DNA from: an uncultured Ignavibacteria bacterium
Lineage (GTDB): Bacteria; Bacteroidota; Ignavibacteria; Tepidaquicellales; Tepidaquicellaceae
DNA: 64,000 nt
NCBI GenBank assembly: GCA_937974175.1
Contig: CALJIG010000041.1
Location: forward strand, 3,290-67,289
Reading direction: 5' to 3'
In this document: positions 52,325-61,795 of the stretch, piece after piece
Layout of the letters: the number at the start of each line of letters is the position of its first letter
How positions within the stretch are numbered: the first letter of the stretch is position 1
Translations under genes and position numbers: made by a program
The notes under the pieces: generated by a model
What the model was told of the DNA's origin: nothing
The model's input: only the letters and a program-made list of their open reading frames with translations
Database searches by the model: none

Positions 52325-54529
52325 TTATTTTACAAGCATCATTTTAAATACTTTTTCAAATTTTTCAGAACCTGAGGTTGCATTTACTTTGTAGAAATAA
52401 ACACCGCTCGGTAATGCAGATGCATTGAATGCTACCTTGTAATAACCTGCATTAACATTTCCATTAACTAAAGTAGCAACTTCTCTTCCGATATTATCGA
52501 ATACAACTAGTTTTACAGTACCGCTAAAAGGCATATCATAAGCAATTGTTGTTGCAGGATTAAACGGATTTGGATAATTCTGGCTGATTGTAAATTTATT
52601 TGGAGTAGTCACAACTATTTCATTATTTAATAAGAAATATGTATGGTTTCCATTGTAATCCATTTGTTTTAATCTGTATGCAAATCTGCCGACAACTAAA
52701 TTTCCATCGATGTATTTGTACCCTTGAACTGAATTTGAATTTCCTTTGCTAGGTACGAAAGCAACAGTTTGGAAATTTAAATCTGAATCAGTTCTGTTTT
52801 GTTTTGGATTGAGAACTGCTCTTTCGATTTCAAAACCTGAATTATTTAATTCATGTCCGGTTGCCCAGTCAAGTATTACTTCATTTTTAATTGTAGTAGC
52901 TACAAAGTTATCAAGCTCTACAGGTAACGGATTATTTGTACTGTTACCGCCAAGGTAGTGTTGACCATATGTTCCACCGGTAATACCTGTTCTACTAGCT
53001 ACTGTTCCTGAGCCGGTTACGTGAGTACCCGGAGCGCTGAATGTTGTACCTGCATCGCCAGAATAAATTAATCTTAAATTTGTCGCATCATTAATTCCGG
53101 TCTGTCCGTTGCCGTCAACTGATAAATCATAAATACCATCAAGAAGACCATTTGCGGCTGTTAATGACCAGTACATATTGGAGCGTCTTTCAATGTTGAA
53201 TCCACCATCATTAATTGGAAGTGCTAAGTCTGAACCATCCGTACCTCCGTCAAAATGAGAAACAACGATAGTTCCGCCAGTCGTAGGTCCTGTAACAGGA
53301 AAAGATACTGTTGCCGGTCTGTAGTTTGTAGCTGTTCCCATTGGGTAAAGTCTTGGCGCTGCAGTAGTTGATGCCGCATACCATCTTTCAAAGTTACCGA
53401 TGATAGTGCCTGATGTGTAAACTAAAGTTCCTAAAATCGCAGTGCTCGAACCCAGTGTTAATGTGTTTGCACCTGTTGTAATATTTCCGGAAACCATATT
53501 CAATTGACCTTGTAAATTTACATTTCTATTCAACAGCAACCCGTTTGAATTATTCATTATTACTTTTGTTGCACTAGCAAAAGTTAATGTACCAGAGCCA
53601 CTAATAGATTGTTGTGAAGTACCAACAAAGTGGATTGAATCAGCACTATTAAAAACTAAAGACTTTGAAGCTGCTATAGAAATATCACCTTTTATATTAA
53701 TTCGATTAGTAAGATTAAGATTTAAAATTCCATCGTTTACAGTTATATTATTAATAGAACATACTGCACCACCTGTACCTGTTACAGTACCAGCATTATT
53801 CAATTCAAAATTTGCATAAGTTCTTCCAGAAAATGCCGGACCGGTAATTTGGCAATCAAAAGTACTTCCAGATTGAAACACACATGCAGAATTAGGTTGA
53901 CCTGCACCAAAAGGATTTGAACCACCTCGTGCTACATAACGCGAACCACTGGTAAAAACCATAGAATTTAAACCAGAAGGGGCAGTTCCTGTACCAAATG
54001 GATTTCCGGAAACCAATGGTCCAAAGGTGAATGATCCAACACCCGTAAAAGTTACCGCACTTGCATCCAAAGCTTGAAATCGATGTGCTGGGCTTCCGCT
54101 ATTTGACGTCATAGTTATATTACCGGCAACTAATCCAGTTCCACCTGTTGCAATATTTATTACTATAGCATTTCCTGCAGCGCTTGCACTAGCTGCAAAA
54201 GTGGAACCAGGACCTATTAAAACAACTGGATTAGCTCCTCCAGTAATAGTAAGAGTTATTGCAGCTCCACTATATAATCTAATAGATGTTGAATTTGTTA
54301 CAGAAAGAGAAGCGATCGTTTGAGTAGGGACATTATAAGCTATAGTATTAGTTGCTCCGTTTTCAAAGCTCAAAACATCTGTCGCTGATGGTACTGTCCT
54401 ATCTGGTGTCCAGTTTGTTGCAACCTGAAAATCAGCGGAATCTGTTCTATTCCATACATATGTCTGTGCTTGTGAATTAATCGCAATAAAACTAAGAATA
54501 AATAGTAAGGTTGTAAAAAGTTTTCTCAT
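52325..54529 (-). CDS. T9SS-secreted beta-rich surface protein without copper domain
   Basis: Third member of the trio, 734 residues. Signal peptide 1-21 (NSQA then QTYVWN). In place of the copper domain it opens with an autotransporter-like beta region (WNRTDSADFQVATNWTPDRTVPSATDVLSFENGATN, then serine-, threonine- and glycine-rich strands), as in secreted beta-helix proteins. From about residue 380 it rejoins the other two: YTSGTIIGNFERWYAAST, SNMYWSLTA, NPLPVELDNFVATTIKNEVILDWATGHELNNSGFEIERA, and T9SS domain ISQNYPNPFNPATTIAYDMP to FKMMLVK. Possible adhesin or sheath protein; no catalytic motif is visible. Confidence 0.83.
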   Translation of the reverse strand: MRKLFTTLLFILSFIAINSQAQTYVWNRTDSADFQVATNWTPDRTVPSATDVLSFENGATNTIAYNVPTQTIASLSVTNSTSIRLYSGAAITLTITGGANPVVLIGPGSTFAASASAAGNAIVINIATGGTGLVAGNITMTSNSGSPAHRFQALDASAVTFTGVGSFTFGPLVSGNPFGTGTAPSGLNSMVFTSGSRYVARGGSNPFGAGQPNSACVFQSGSTFDCQITGPAFSGRTYANFELNNAGTVTGTGGAVCSINNITVNDGILNLNLTNRINIKGDISIAASKSLVFNSADSIHFVGTSQQSISGSGTLTFASATKVIMNNSNGLLLNRNVNLQGQLNMVSGNITTGANTLTLGSSTAILGTLVYTSGTIIGNFERWYAASTTAAPRLYPMGTATNYRPATVSFPVTGPTTGGTIVVSHFDGGTDGSDLALPINDGGFNIERRSNMYWSLTAANGLLDGIYDLSVDGNGQTGINDATNLRLIYSGDAGTTFSAPGTHVTGSGTVASRTGITGGTYGQHYLGGNSTNNPLPVELDNFVATTIKNEVILDWATGHELNNSGFEIERAVLNPKQNRTDSDLNFQTVAFVPSKGNSNSVQGYKYIDGNLVVGRFAYRLKQMDYNGNHTYFLLNNEIVVTTPNKFTISQNYPNPFNPATTIAYDMPFSGTVKLVVFDNIGREVATLVNGNVNAGYYKVAFNASALPSGVYFYKVNATSGSEKFEKVFKMMLVK

Positions 54530-54664
54530 AATATATTTTTCATTTGGTGAATCAATATTTGTTTTAATGTAGCTGAATAATATGATAAAATAAACACATA
54601 TATTCAGTTTATTTGCAAAATAACGACTTTAACCTCGCTAAGTAATAAGGCTGAGTAATACAAA

Positions 54665-57600
54665 TCAATTGCTGACTGAAAACGCCTCTGCAATAATCTC
54701 TTTCTGAGTAATCTGGAAAACCTTATTCGAGCCCGGTGCAGGGCTGGCACTCGGTTCTCTGCACACTGCATAAAATTTCATCTTGTTCTGAACTAATCTA
54801 ATCAAATCCAATGCCAGATGGTTATATGCACCCATATTTTCAGGTTCTTCCTGAAGCCATACTAAGCTCTTCGCATTTTTATATTGAGCTAAAACAAATA
54901 TCAGCAAATCTTCCGGAAATGGATAATATTGCTCCAGTCTTACAATCGCAGCATCTTTAATATTGTTTTCAGTTCTGTACTTATCTGCGTCATAATAAAT
55001 TTTTCCGCTGGTTAAAATTATAGTCTTAACATCATTTATATTTCCGGCAAGATTTATATCTTCTATTACTTCCCAGAATTTTCCTTCAAGAATATCTTTC
55101 TTATGTGAAGCTGCCAATGGAGACCTTAGTAAACTTTTCGGAGTCATTAAAGCCAATGGTTTTCTATCAGTACCTGTCAACTTTGCCTGTCTTCTCAATA
55201 AATGGAAATACTGAGCTGCAGTTGTAACATTACAAACATACATATTATCATCAGCGCATAAAGTTAAAAATCTTTCAAGACGCGCGCTTGAGTGCTCCGG
55301 TCCCTGTCCTTCCTGACCGTGAGGAAGTAACATCACAAGATTATTGTGCAAATTCCACTTTGAGTACGATGATACAACAAAGTTATCAATAATAACCTGA
55401 GCAGCATTTGCAAAGTCACCGAACTGCGCTTCCCATATAACTAATGCCATCGGGTCAGCTGTTGCATATCCATATTCAAATCCAAGCACTGCAATTTCAG
55501 AAAGCGAGCTATCTACAGGTTCCAGTTTAGCATCTTTAGATGCAAGTGCGTTCAGAGGAATAAACTCATGTCCTGTTTCAGCATCTGCAAATACTACGTG
55601 ACGCTGCGAGAATGTTCCGCGGGATACATCCTGTCCGCTAAGTCTTACTGTAATTCCCTCTTGAACAAGCGAACCGAATGCAAGCGCTTCCGCAAACGAC
55701 CAGTCTATAGGAGAATTTTCATCTGTTAAAATATCCCTGCGTGATTCTATAAATTTCTTTAGTTTTCCATGTACATTAAAACCTGACGGGAATTTAACCA
55801 ATGCATCTACAATTTTATTAAAATCTTCACCTGTAATTTCTGTCTTCTTATCAAGCTGTATTGTATTTATTTCTGCTTTTGTTAATGCCATCGGGTCTTC
55901 ATGCTTAAATTCCTGATGCGTTCCTTTTGCTTTTTCGAATGCTTCATTAAGTCTTCCGTTGTAAATATTCTCCAGTCTTACAATATCAGCTTCTGTAACA
56001 GTTCCTGCTTTTAATAACTGAGTCTCATAAATTTCTTTTATGCTTGCTCTTCCTTTTATAACTTTATACATCAGCGGCTGTGTAAATGAAGGCTCATCTG
56101 CTTCGTTATGCCCGTATTTTCTATAGCCGAGCACATCTACAACAACATCTTTTTTAAATTTCTGTCTGTACTCGTAAGCAAGTTTCGTTACCCATAGACA
56201 TGCCTCCGGGTCTTCTCCGTTTACGTGGAATATCGGAGCCTGTACCATCTTTGCAACGTCAGTTGCATAAGTAGTCGAGCGACCTTCTTTAGGGTCAGTT
56301 GTAAATCCTATTTGATTGTTAATAATTATATGAAGCGTTCCGCCTGTTGTGTAACCTTTCAGCTGAGATAAGTTTAATGTCTCTGCAACGACACCTTCAC
56401 CTGCAAATGCAGCATCACCATGAAGTACTACAGCAAGTGTTTTCTTTCTTTCGATATCTTCAGTCCTTGTCTGCTTTGCTCTAACAATTCCTTCAACAAC
56501 CGGATTTACAAATTCCAGGTGCGAGGGATTAGAAGCAATCGAGACTTTTATTTTTATTCCGCTTAGTGTCTCATATTCCCCTGTTGCACCTAAGTGATAT
56601 TTTACATCGCCTGAGCCCTGTGATGAACGGGTATCAACGATATCTTCAAATTCAGAAAATATAGAGAATAAAGATTTGTTCACAATATTAGCCAGCACGT
56701 TAAGTCTTCCTCTGTGAGCCATGCCATAAACAATTTCCTCTACTCCTTCTTTTGCAGCTTCGTCATTTAAATAATCGAGAACAGGAATAATGGTTTCCAT
56801 TCCTTCCAATGAAAATCTTTTATGACCTACATACTTTGTATGAATAAACTTCTCAAAATTTTCTGCCTGAATTAATTTATTAAGCATCAGCATTTTTTCT
56901 TCAAGAGAAAAATTGCCTTTGTTGCGTGTCGATTCCATCTGATCTTGCAGCCATTTCTTTTCATCAGGGTCCTGAATATGCCTGTATTCAACACCGATTG
57001 ACTGGCAATAAGTTTCGTGCAGAATATTTAATATTTCCCTAAGCGTTGCGCTTCTTTTTCCTGCAAGTCCGTCTGTTATAAATTCCCTGTCATAATCCCA
57101 AACAGTAAATCCGTAGTTAGATGAATCAAGCTCGGGATGATATTGTACTTTCGGGAATAGCGGATCTATGTTTGCAAGCAAGTGTCCACGGACTCTGAAC
57201 ATATTTATTAACTGTATCGCCTTTCCGTGTTTTTCTATCTCGGCAATATTATGTATTCCGCCTGCAAAATCTTCTGCATTATTATCTGCTTTCCATACAA
57301 CAGGTCTTAACGGTATTTTTAAATCAGCGAAAATATTTTCATAAAAACTTTCTTCACCCGTTAAAAGCTCGTGAACTTTCTTAAGAAACGTTCCTGACTC
57401 TGCTCCCTGAATTATTCTATGGTCATATGTACTGGTAATATTCATAATCTTGCTGATACCAAGGGATGTAATTATTTCTTTCGATGCAGCCTGATATTCT
57501 GCCGAGTAATCAATAGCGCCTGTGGCAATAATTGCTCCCTGCCCTATCATAAGTCTTGGATTTGAAGCAATTGTCCCAAGTCCGCCGGGATTGGTAAGGG

Positions 57601-58336
57601 AAATAGATGTACCCATAAAATCTGAAACTTCTATCTTTCCGGTTTTTGATCTGTTCACAATATCATTATATGCATCATAGAACTGCTGGAAGTTCATTTC
57701 ATTTGCCTTCTTAATATTAGGCACAAGAAGCGAACGGCTTCCGTCTTTTTTCTGTATATCAATTGCCAGCCCAAGGTTAACATCTTTCTTTACAACTAAA
57801 GTTGGGTTTCCATCCACAATTGTAAACGAGTTATTCATCACAGGCGTTGATTCAATTGCCTTAACAATTGCCCAGCCAATTATATGAGTAAAAGATATTT
57901 TACCGAGATTTAATTTTTTGAAATGCTGATTGATTATTATTCTGTTCTCTTCAAGAACCTTAACGGGAATTGTTCTGAAAGTAGTCGCTGTCGGAATCGT
58001 AAGGCTGCCTGTCATGTTATCTACTATTTTTGCTCCTGCTCCGCGTAAAGTAACACCGGTTTCATTTCCTGATGGTAAAGGCATTGAAATTTTTGCACCT
58101 GAACTTTGTATTATTGTCGGAGCAGATTGCTGAGCTGCAGAACCGTTCGTATGTCCGTTCCCAATATTAAATGAAAGCGATTCTATATTAATATCTTTAA
58201 AAAAGTTCTGCCATTTTTCCGGAACTGAATTCGCATCCTCTTTATATTGAGTAAGCAAGTCTAATACATACCAGGTATTCACGCCGAACTCGGAGATTTT
58301 TTCTCTCTGCTGTTCGTTAAGGTCTTCTAATTTCAT
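54665..58336 (-). CDS. 2-oxoglutarate dehydrogenase E2-E1 fusion (Kgd/SucA-like)
   Basis: A 1223-residue enzyme of the TCA cycle. The N-terminus (1-50) is the E1-type assembly segment. Residues about 105-330 are a dihydrolipoamide acyltransferase catalytic domain with H306 in STYDHRIIQG. From about 340 on is a complete thiamine-diphosphate E1 (VRGHLLANIDPL, ETIIPVLDYL, YGMAHRGRLNVLAN, HLGATGEY, GDAAFAGEG, NNQIGFTT, GQEGQGPEHSSARLER). There is no lipoyl domain. This is the layout known from actinobacterial Kgd/OdhA, where a lipoyl-E2 is borrowed from another complex. Neither a lipoyl E2 nor an E3 gene is nearby. It is monocistronic. Confidence 0.93.
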   Translation of the reverse strand: MKLEDLNEQQREKISEFGVNTWYVLDLLTQYKEDANSVPEKWQNFFKDINIESLSFNIGNGHTNGSAAQQSAPTIIQSSGAKISMPLPSGNETGVTLRGAGAKIVDNMTGSLTIPTATTFRTIPVKVLEENRIIINQHFKKLNLGKISFTHIIGWAIVKAIESTPVMNNSFTIVDGNPTLVVKKDVNLGLAIDIQKKDGSRSLLVPNIKKANEMNFQQFYDAYNDIVNRSKTGKIEVSDFMGTSISLTNPGGLGTIASNPRLMIGQGAIIATGAIDYSAEYQAASKEIITSLGISKIMNITSTYDHRIIQGAESGTFLKKVHELLTGEESFYENIFADLKIPLRPVVWKADNNAEDFAGGIHNIAEIEKHGKAIQLINMFRVRGHLLANIDPLFPKVQYHPELDSSNYGFTVWDYDREFITDGLAGKRSATLREILNILHETYCQSIGVEYRHIQDPDEKKWLQDQMESTRNKGNFSLEEKMLMLNKLIQAENFEKFIHTKYVGHKRFSLEGMETIIPVLDYLNDEAAKEGVEEIVYGMAHRGRLNVLANIVNKSLFSIFSEFEDIVDTRSSQGSGDVKYHLGATGEYETLSGIKIKVSIASNPSHLEFVNPVVEGIVRAKQTRTEDIERKKTLAVVLHGDAAFAGEGVVAETLNLSQLKGYTTGGTLHIIINNQIGFTTDPKEGRSTTYATDVAKMVQAPIFHVNGEDPEACLWVTKLAYEYRQKFKKDVVVDVLGYRKYGHNEADEPSFTQPLMYKVIKGRASIKEIYETQLLKAGTVTEADIVRLENIYNGRLNEAFEKAKGTHQEFKHEDPMALTKAEINTIQLDKKTEITGEDFNKIVDALVKFPSGFNVHGKLKKFIESRRDILTDENSPIDWSFAEALAFGSLVQEGITVRLSGQDVSRGTFSQRHVVFADAETGHEFIPLNALASKDAKLEPVDSSLSEIAVLGFEYGYATADPMALVIWEAQFGDFANAAQVIIDNFVVSSYSKWNLHNNLVMLLPHGQEGQGPEHSSARLERFLTLCADDNMYVCNVTTAAQYFHLLRRQAKLTGTDRKPLALMTPKSLLRSPLAASHKKDILEGKFWEVIEDINLAGNINDVKTIILTSGKIYYDADKYRTENNIKDAAIVRLEQYYPFPEDLLIFVLAQYKNAKSLVWLQEEPENMGAYNHLALDLIRLVQNKMKFYAVCREPSASPAPGSNKVFQITQKEIIAEAFSVSN

Positions 58337-58545
58337 TATTATGGAGTTAAATCTAATTTTATGTAATCTGTAAAATAAGCAATTTATAATTGAAGTTCAG
58401 TGCAGAATTGTGATGTCATTAAATTACACCAAACAAAAATGAAATTTATAGATAATTATTATTCAATTCTTATTTCATAGTTCCCTCATTTTTATTTCAG
58501 TATTTTTGTTTATAAGTTCTTTAAAATAACCCCAAACCCCTACAG

Positions 58546-59760
58546 ATGAAGTATTTCTATCTCGTTCTTTTTATTTTCATTTCTATATTTGTATCAAACT
58601 CATCCTTTTCTCAGTGGAACGTAGTGTTTTCGGGCGAAACTACTACATTCTACAATTCCTATACTTTGAATTCGAGCACAGCATACGTTGTGGGCGAGTA
58701 TGGCAAGTGCTACAAAACTACAAACGGCGGATTCTCATGGTTTCCTGCAAATCCCGGCCAGGCTTTCACTCTTTATTCAATAGCATTTTCAGACGCACTA
58801 AACGGAATAATCACAGCTTCCAACGGTATTTATTTTTTAACAGATAACGGCGGTACAAGTTGGGGGCAATACAGTGTCGGTACAATTTATCCTGTTACCT
58901 GCGTTAAATATTTCAATGCAAACAAGTTCGCTTTATGCGGGGAAGCCGGTCTGCTGCGTGTTTATACAAACGGCGGGCTCTCAGGTCAATATTCCGGCTC
59001 AAACAATTTTCAGGCTGTAACATTTGCCGATGAATCCAATTTAATTGCAGTAGGTTTAAACGGAGTCATAACAAAATCCAGTAACTCCGGCGCATCCTTT
59101 ATCGGGCTCAACTCCCCTACTACAAACAATCTTTATTCCGTCAGCTTTGTAAATGCAAACACCGGATATGCTGCAGGAAGCTATGGTACAGTAATTAAAA
59201 CTATCAATGGCGGCAATAACTGGACAGTTCTGAATACGGGTGCATTAGTCTGGCTTTACGGAGTCAGCTTTGTTAATGCAAATACAGGGTATGCCTGCGG
59301 TGAAAGCGGAACTCTGATAAAAACAATTAACGGCGGACAGACCTGGTTTACGCAGGTTTCAAATTCTGTTCAGACTTTGAAAAGCATTTCAGTGAGAAGC
59401 GATAACCTCGGCTACTGTACCGGGATTTCAGGCACTGTATTAAAAACATCAAATGCAGGGGCTTCATTTGTAAACCAGGTTTCAAATGAACTGGCTGAAA
59501 ATTTTGCCTTATACCAGAATTATCCCAATCCTTTTAATCCGACAACAAAAATTAATTTTTCCATTCGTGAAAACTCTTTTGTCACACTGAAAGTTTTTGA
59601 TATGTCAGGCAAAGAAGTTGCAAATCTTATCAATGAGAATTTAACAACGGGCAATTACGAAACTGAATTCAACGGCTCAAACTTATCAACAGGAATTTAT
59701 TTCTACAGATTAACCAATGAGAATTTTACAGAGACAAAGAAGATGATGCTTATAAAATAA
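58546..59760 (+). CDS. T9SS-secreted single NGGxxW propeller protein (7 repeats)
   Basis: Small relative of the two propeller arrays, 404 residues. Signal peptide 1-22 (SSFS then QWN). I count exactly seven blade motifs: TTNGGFSW, TDNGGTSW, YTNGGLSG, SSNSGASF, TINGGNNW, TINGGQTW, TSNAGASF. Then comes a T9SS domain (LYQNYPNPFNPTTKINFSI to TKKMMLIK). This fits one seven-bladed propeller, half of the 14-repeat array proteins. Its codons are richer in G and C than those of the array genes, and the propeller is closest to a Ycf48/BNR protein. It is monocistronic with a terminator 10 bp after the stop. Confidence 0.88.
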   Translation: MKYFYLVLFIFISIFVSNSSFSQWNVVFSGETTTFYNSYTLNSSTAYVVGEYGKCYKTTNGGFSWFPANPGQAFTLYSIAFSDALNGIITASNGIYFLTDNGGTSWGQYSVGTIYPVTCVKYFNANKFALCGEAGLLRVYTNGGLSGQYSGSNNFQAVTFADESNLIAVGLNGVITKSSNSGASFIGLNSPTTNNLYSVSFVNANTGYAAGSYGTVIKTINGGNNWTVLNTGALVWLYGVSFVNANTGYACGESGTLIKTINGGQTWFTQVSNSVQTLKSISVRSDNLGYCTGISGTVLKTSNAGASFVNQVSNELAENFALYQNYPNPFNPTTKINFSIRENSFVTLKVFDMSGKEVANLINENLTTGNYETEFNGSNLSTGIYFYRLTNENFTETKKMMLIK

Positions 59761-59769
59761 TTTTAAAGG

Positions 59770-59799
59770 ACCTGACAGTTATCGTTTGACTGTCAGGTT
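59770..59799. terminator. Terminator between convergent genes
   Basis: acctgacagt pairs with actgtcaggt around a loop of about 10 nt, between the stops at 59760 and 59879. T-rich sequence follows (tacttcattt). Confidence 0.75.
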
Positions 59800-59878
59800 A
59801 CTTCATTTCAAGTAATATCCGTTGAAACTTCTCAAACTTTTCACCTAAATTTAATAAGTTAAAGTTTTTAATGTTAGT

Positions 59879-61216
59879 TTATTTTGTCCCGTTTACATAA
59901 GGACGCGGAGCAATAACTGTATCTGCCTTGGTTACAAAGTAGCTGGCATTTACCTGTACATCGAAGTTTTTTAAAATTTTATTGGTAGGTACAGAGCAAT
60001 AATCATCTAAATTGCCGAACGGAGAAAACTTCTGAACCGTCCATTTATAAGCAGTGCCCTTCTTTAGATTAAAGCCGTACTTTGATAAGTCAGGATAAGT
60101 GAACGTTTCAGTATTATTATAAATCCACACACTGTAAACAAAATTTCCTTCGGGCACAAACTGATAGCAGTACACTCCTGGAGTAGTTGTATTCCCTTTC
60201 GCAAAAAACTGAGTGGTTGAATCTACATTGGCAGAATTCAGCGGCGGAGTTAACAAAGCAATTTCAGGTATGCCGTTAAATGTTATAATAGAATTCTCAG
60301 GCATGTATGCATTATTTATAATATAGCTGTCAGATGTATAGGGATTATAAGTTGTCATGTGCATACGGTTAGTCGAAAAAATCTTCGGCACTACAAAATC
60401 AAACGTCCCCCGAAAATTATAATTCTCAAGCGCCATATCTGAGTTTGTATTTCCTGCCAGACTGAAATATATATTATTATCTGAAGTAGAGCTGAAATTA
60501 AAATTCCTAACATTCACAATTCCTTCATCAGGATTTGCAGAATAAAACGATGCCGAGTCAAACGTAGTATTTATAATCCTGTTTGTATCTATATAAAAAC
60601 TTCTCTCTGCGTATGAATCATATGTTCTTATTAAAAACGGCTGGAAAGGATTTCGGGTATAAGTCATAAGGATAAGCTTGCCGAACAATGTCTGCTTATT
60701 CCCTTCCCATGTTATCGGCACTCTTGCTGAAACGGTATCTCTTATACTGTAATTATAGCTGAATGTAATAATATCTTCCGATGTAAACTGTATAAGCAAA
60801 GATTTATCAGCAGGAATTAAAGGGTACTTAATAAAAAACTCACCTTCTTTGTAATTAGTATTATCGCTGTATGTATTATAGGTAAGATTCGGATTATTTG
60901 CGTTAAGGTTCTGGTAAACATTAATAGTGGAGTCACCGTCTTTTTTTACAATAAGGCTTATCGGGTACGAAATATTTGCAAGCGAGAAAAACCCGTCGCC
61001 TAACGTTGTTGTATAATTTGTAGGCGAAGCATAAACTTTCACTCCGGGAAAGGGATAACCCTTTAAATCATAAACATGCCCGGAAATTACCGTCCCGTTA
61101 TTTTGAATAGTCGTATCGGGCTTAGTGATAGGATTGCATGATGTAACAGTTACGGAATAAAACGCCGCTGCAAGCAGAAAAATAATAACAAAAAAGTATG
61201 GTAGTATCCGACCCAA
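59879..61216 (-). CDS. Lipoprotein with carboxypeptidase-regulatory-like domain
   Basis: A 445-residue outer-envelope lipoprotein. Signal with lipid-attachment cysteine C27 (SVTVTSC). Residues about 40-105 form a CarboxypepD_reg-like beta-sandwich (GTVISGHVYDLKGYPFPGVKVYASPTNYTTTLGDGFFSL). The rest is beta-rich without a motif I know; FAKGNTTTPGVYCYQFVPEGNFVYSVWIYNN may be an Ig-like unit. The start is TTG (complement of 61214-61216). No T9SS domain. Function unknown; such proteins often bind other surface components. Confidence 0.8.
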   Translation of the reverse strand: MGRILPYFFVIIFLLAAAFYSVTVTSCNPITKPDTTIQNNGTVISGHVYDLKGYPFPGVKVYASPTNYTTTLGDGFFSLANISYPISLIVKKDGDSTINVYQNLNANNPNLTYNTYSDNTNYKEGEFFIKYPLIPADKSLLIQFTSEDIITFSYNYSIRDTVSARVPITWEGNKQTLFGKLILMTYTRNPFQPFLIRTYDSYAERSFYIDTNRIINTTFDSASFYSANPDEGIVNVRNFNFSSTSDNNIYFSLAGNTNSDMALENYNFRGTFDFVVPKIFSTNRMHMTTYNPYTSDSYIINNAYMPENSIITFNGIPEIALLTPPLNSANVDSTTQFFAKGNTTTPGVYCYQFVPEGNFVYSVWIYNNTETFTYPDLSKYGFNLKKGTAYKWTVQKFSPFGNLDDYCSVPTNKILKNFDVQVNASYFVTKADTVIAPRPYVNGTK

Positions 61217-61795
61217 TATAATGCCTCGTTAATAAATTAAGTTAATCAATATACGAAATGATTGTAATAGTTTTAATTCAATTTCAAATTTCAAGCTTGT
61301 AATTTTTATTTAGAAAATGTTTAAAATCTATTGAATTTCGGTTTTAATATTTTTCAAAAATTTTTCCTAATCTTGACGGATTTTTGACGGATTTTGAAAA
61401 ATATGTGTTGTTTTTTCAATACTGCAATTTTTTAAATTTGTTCCCAGTGTCGGATTTTCAAAATCCCGGTATTGTTTTTTCAACACTGCCGTTTTCACTT
61501 TTTCGACACTGACGGATTTTCGTTAATTTCTGATTTCTGATTTGAAAGTAACATTATTGTAACATTTTTATATTAAACATTAAAAACTTTTTACCCACTT
61601 CCAATTTAATTGTTATTCTGCATTATTCCAAGATATTGTTCACTATTACTACTAATAGGGCGAATTATTAAAATTCTGCTTGACAAACCTTAGATTATTC
61701 TGTCTTCGGTGAAATTTGAAAACGCAGTAAAATTTATTTCAAGAAAACTTCAAATTTGTAACTGAATGTTTAACATTCAATGAGTATTTTGAAGC
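61217..61795. repeat. Repeat-rich gene-less interval, relative of 28725-29335
   Basis: Read on the minus strand it has the same parts as the other interval: TGTTAC-N5-TGTTAC (complement of about 61554-61570), TGTCGAAAAA, GTGTTGAAAAAACAA (61472-61486), GTATTGAAAAAACAA (61408-61422, an exact 15-mer match), single CCGAC/CCGTC cores near 61449 and 61511, and a CCGTC pair 11 bp apart (61375 and 61386). No gene is seen. Confidence 0.85.
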
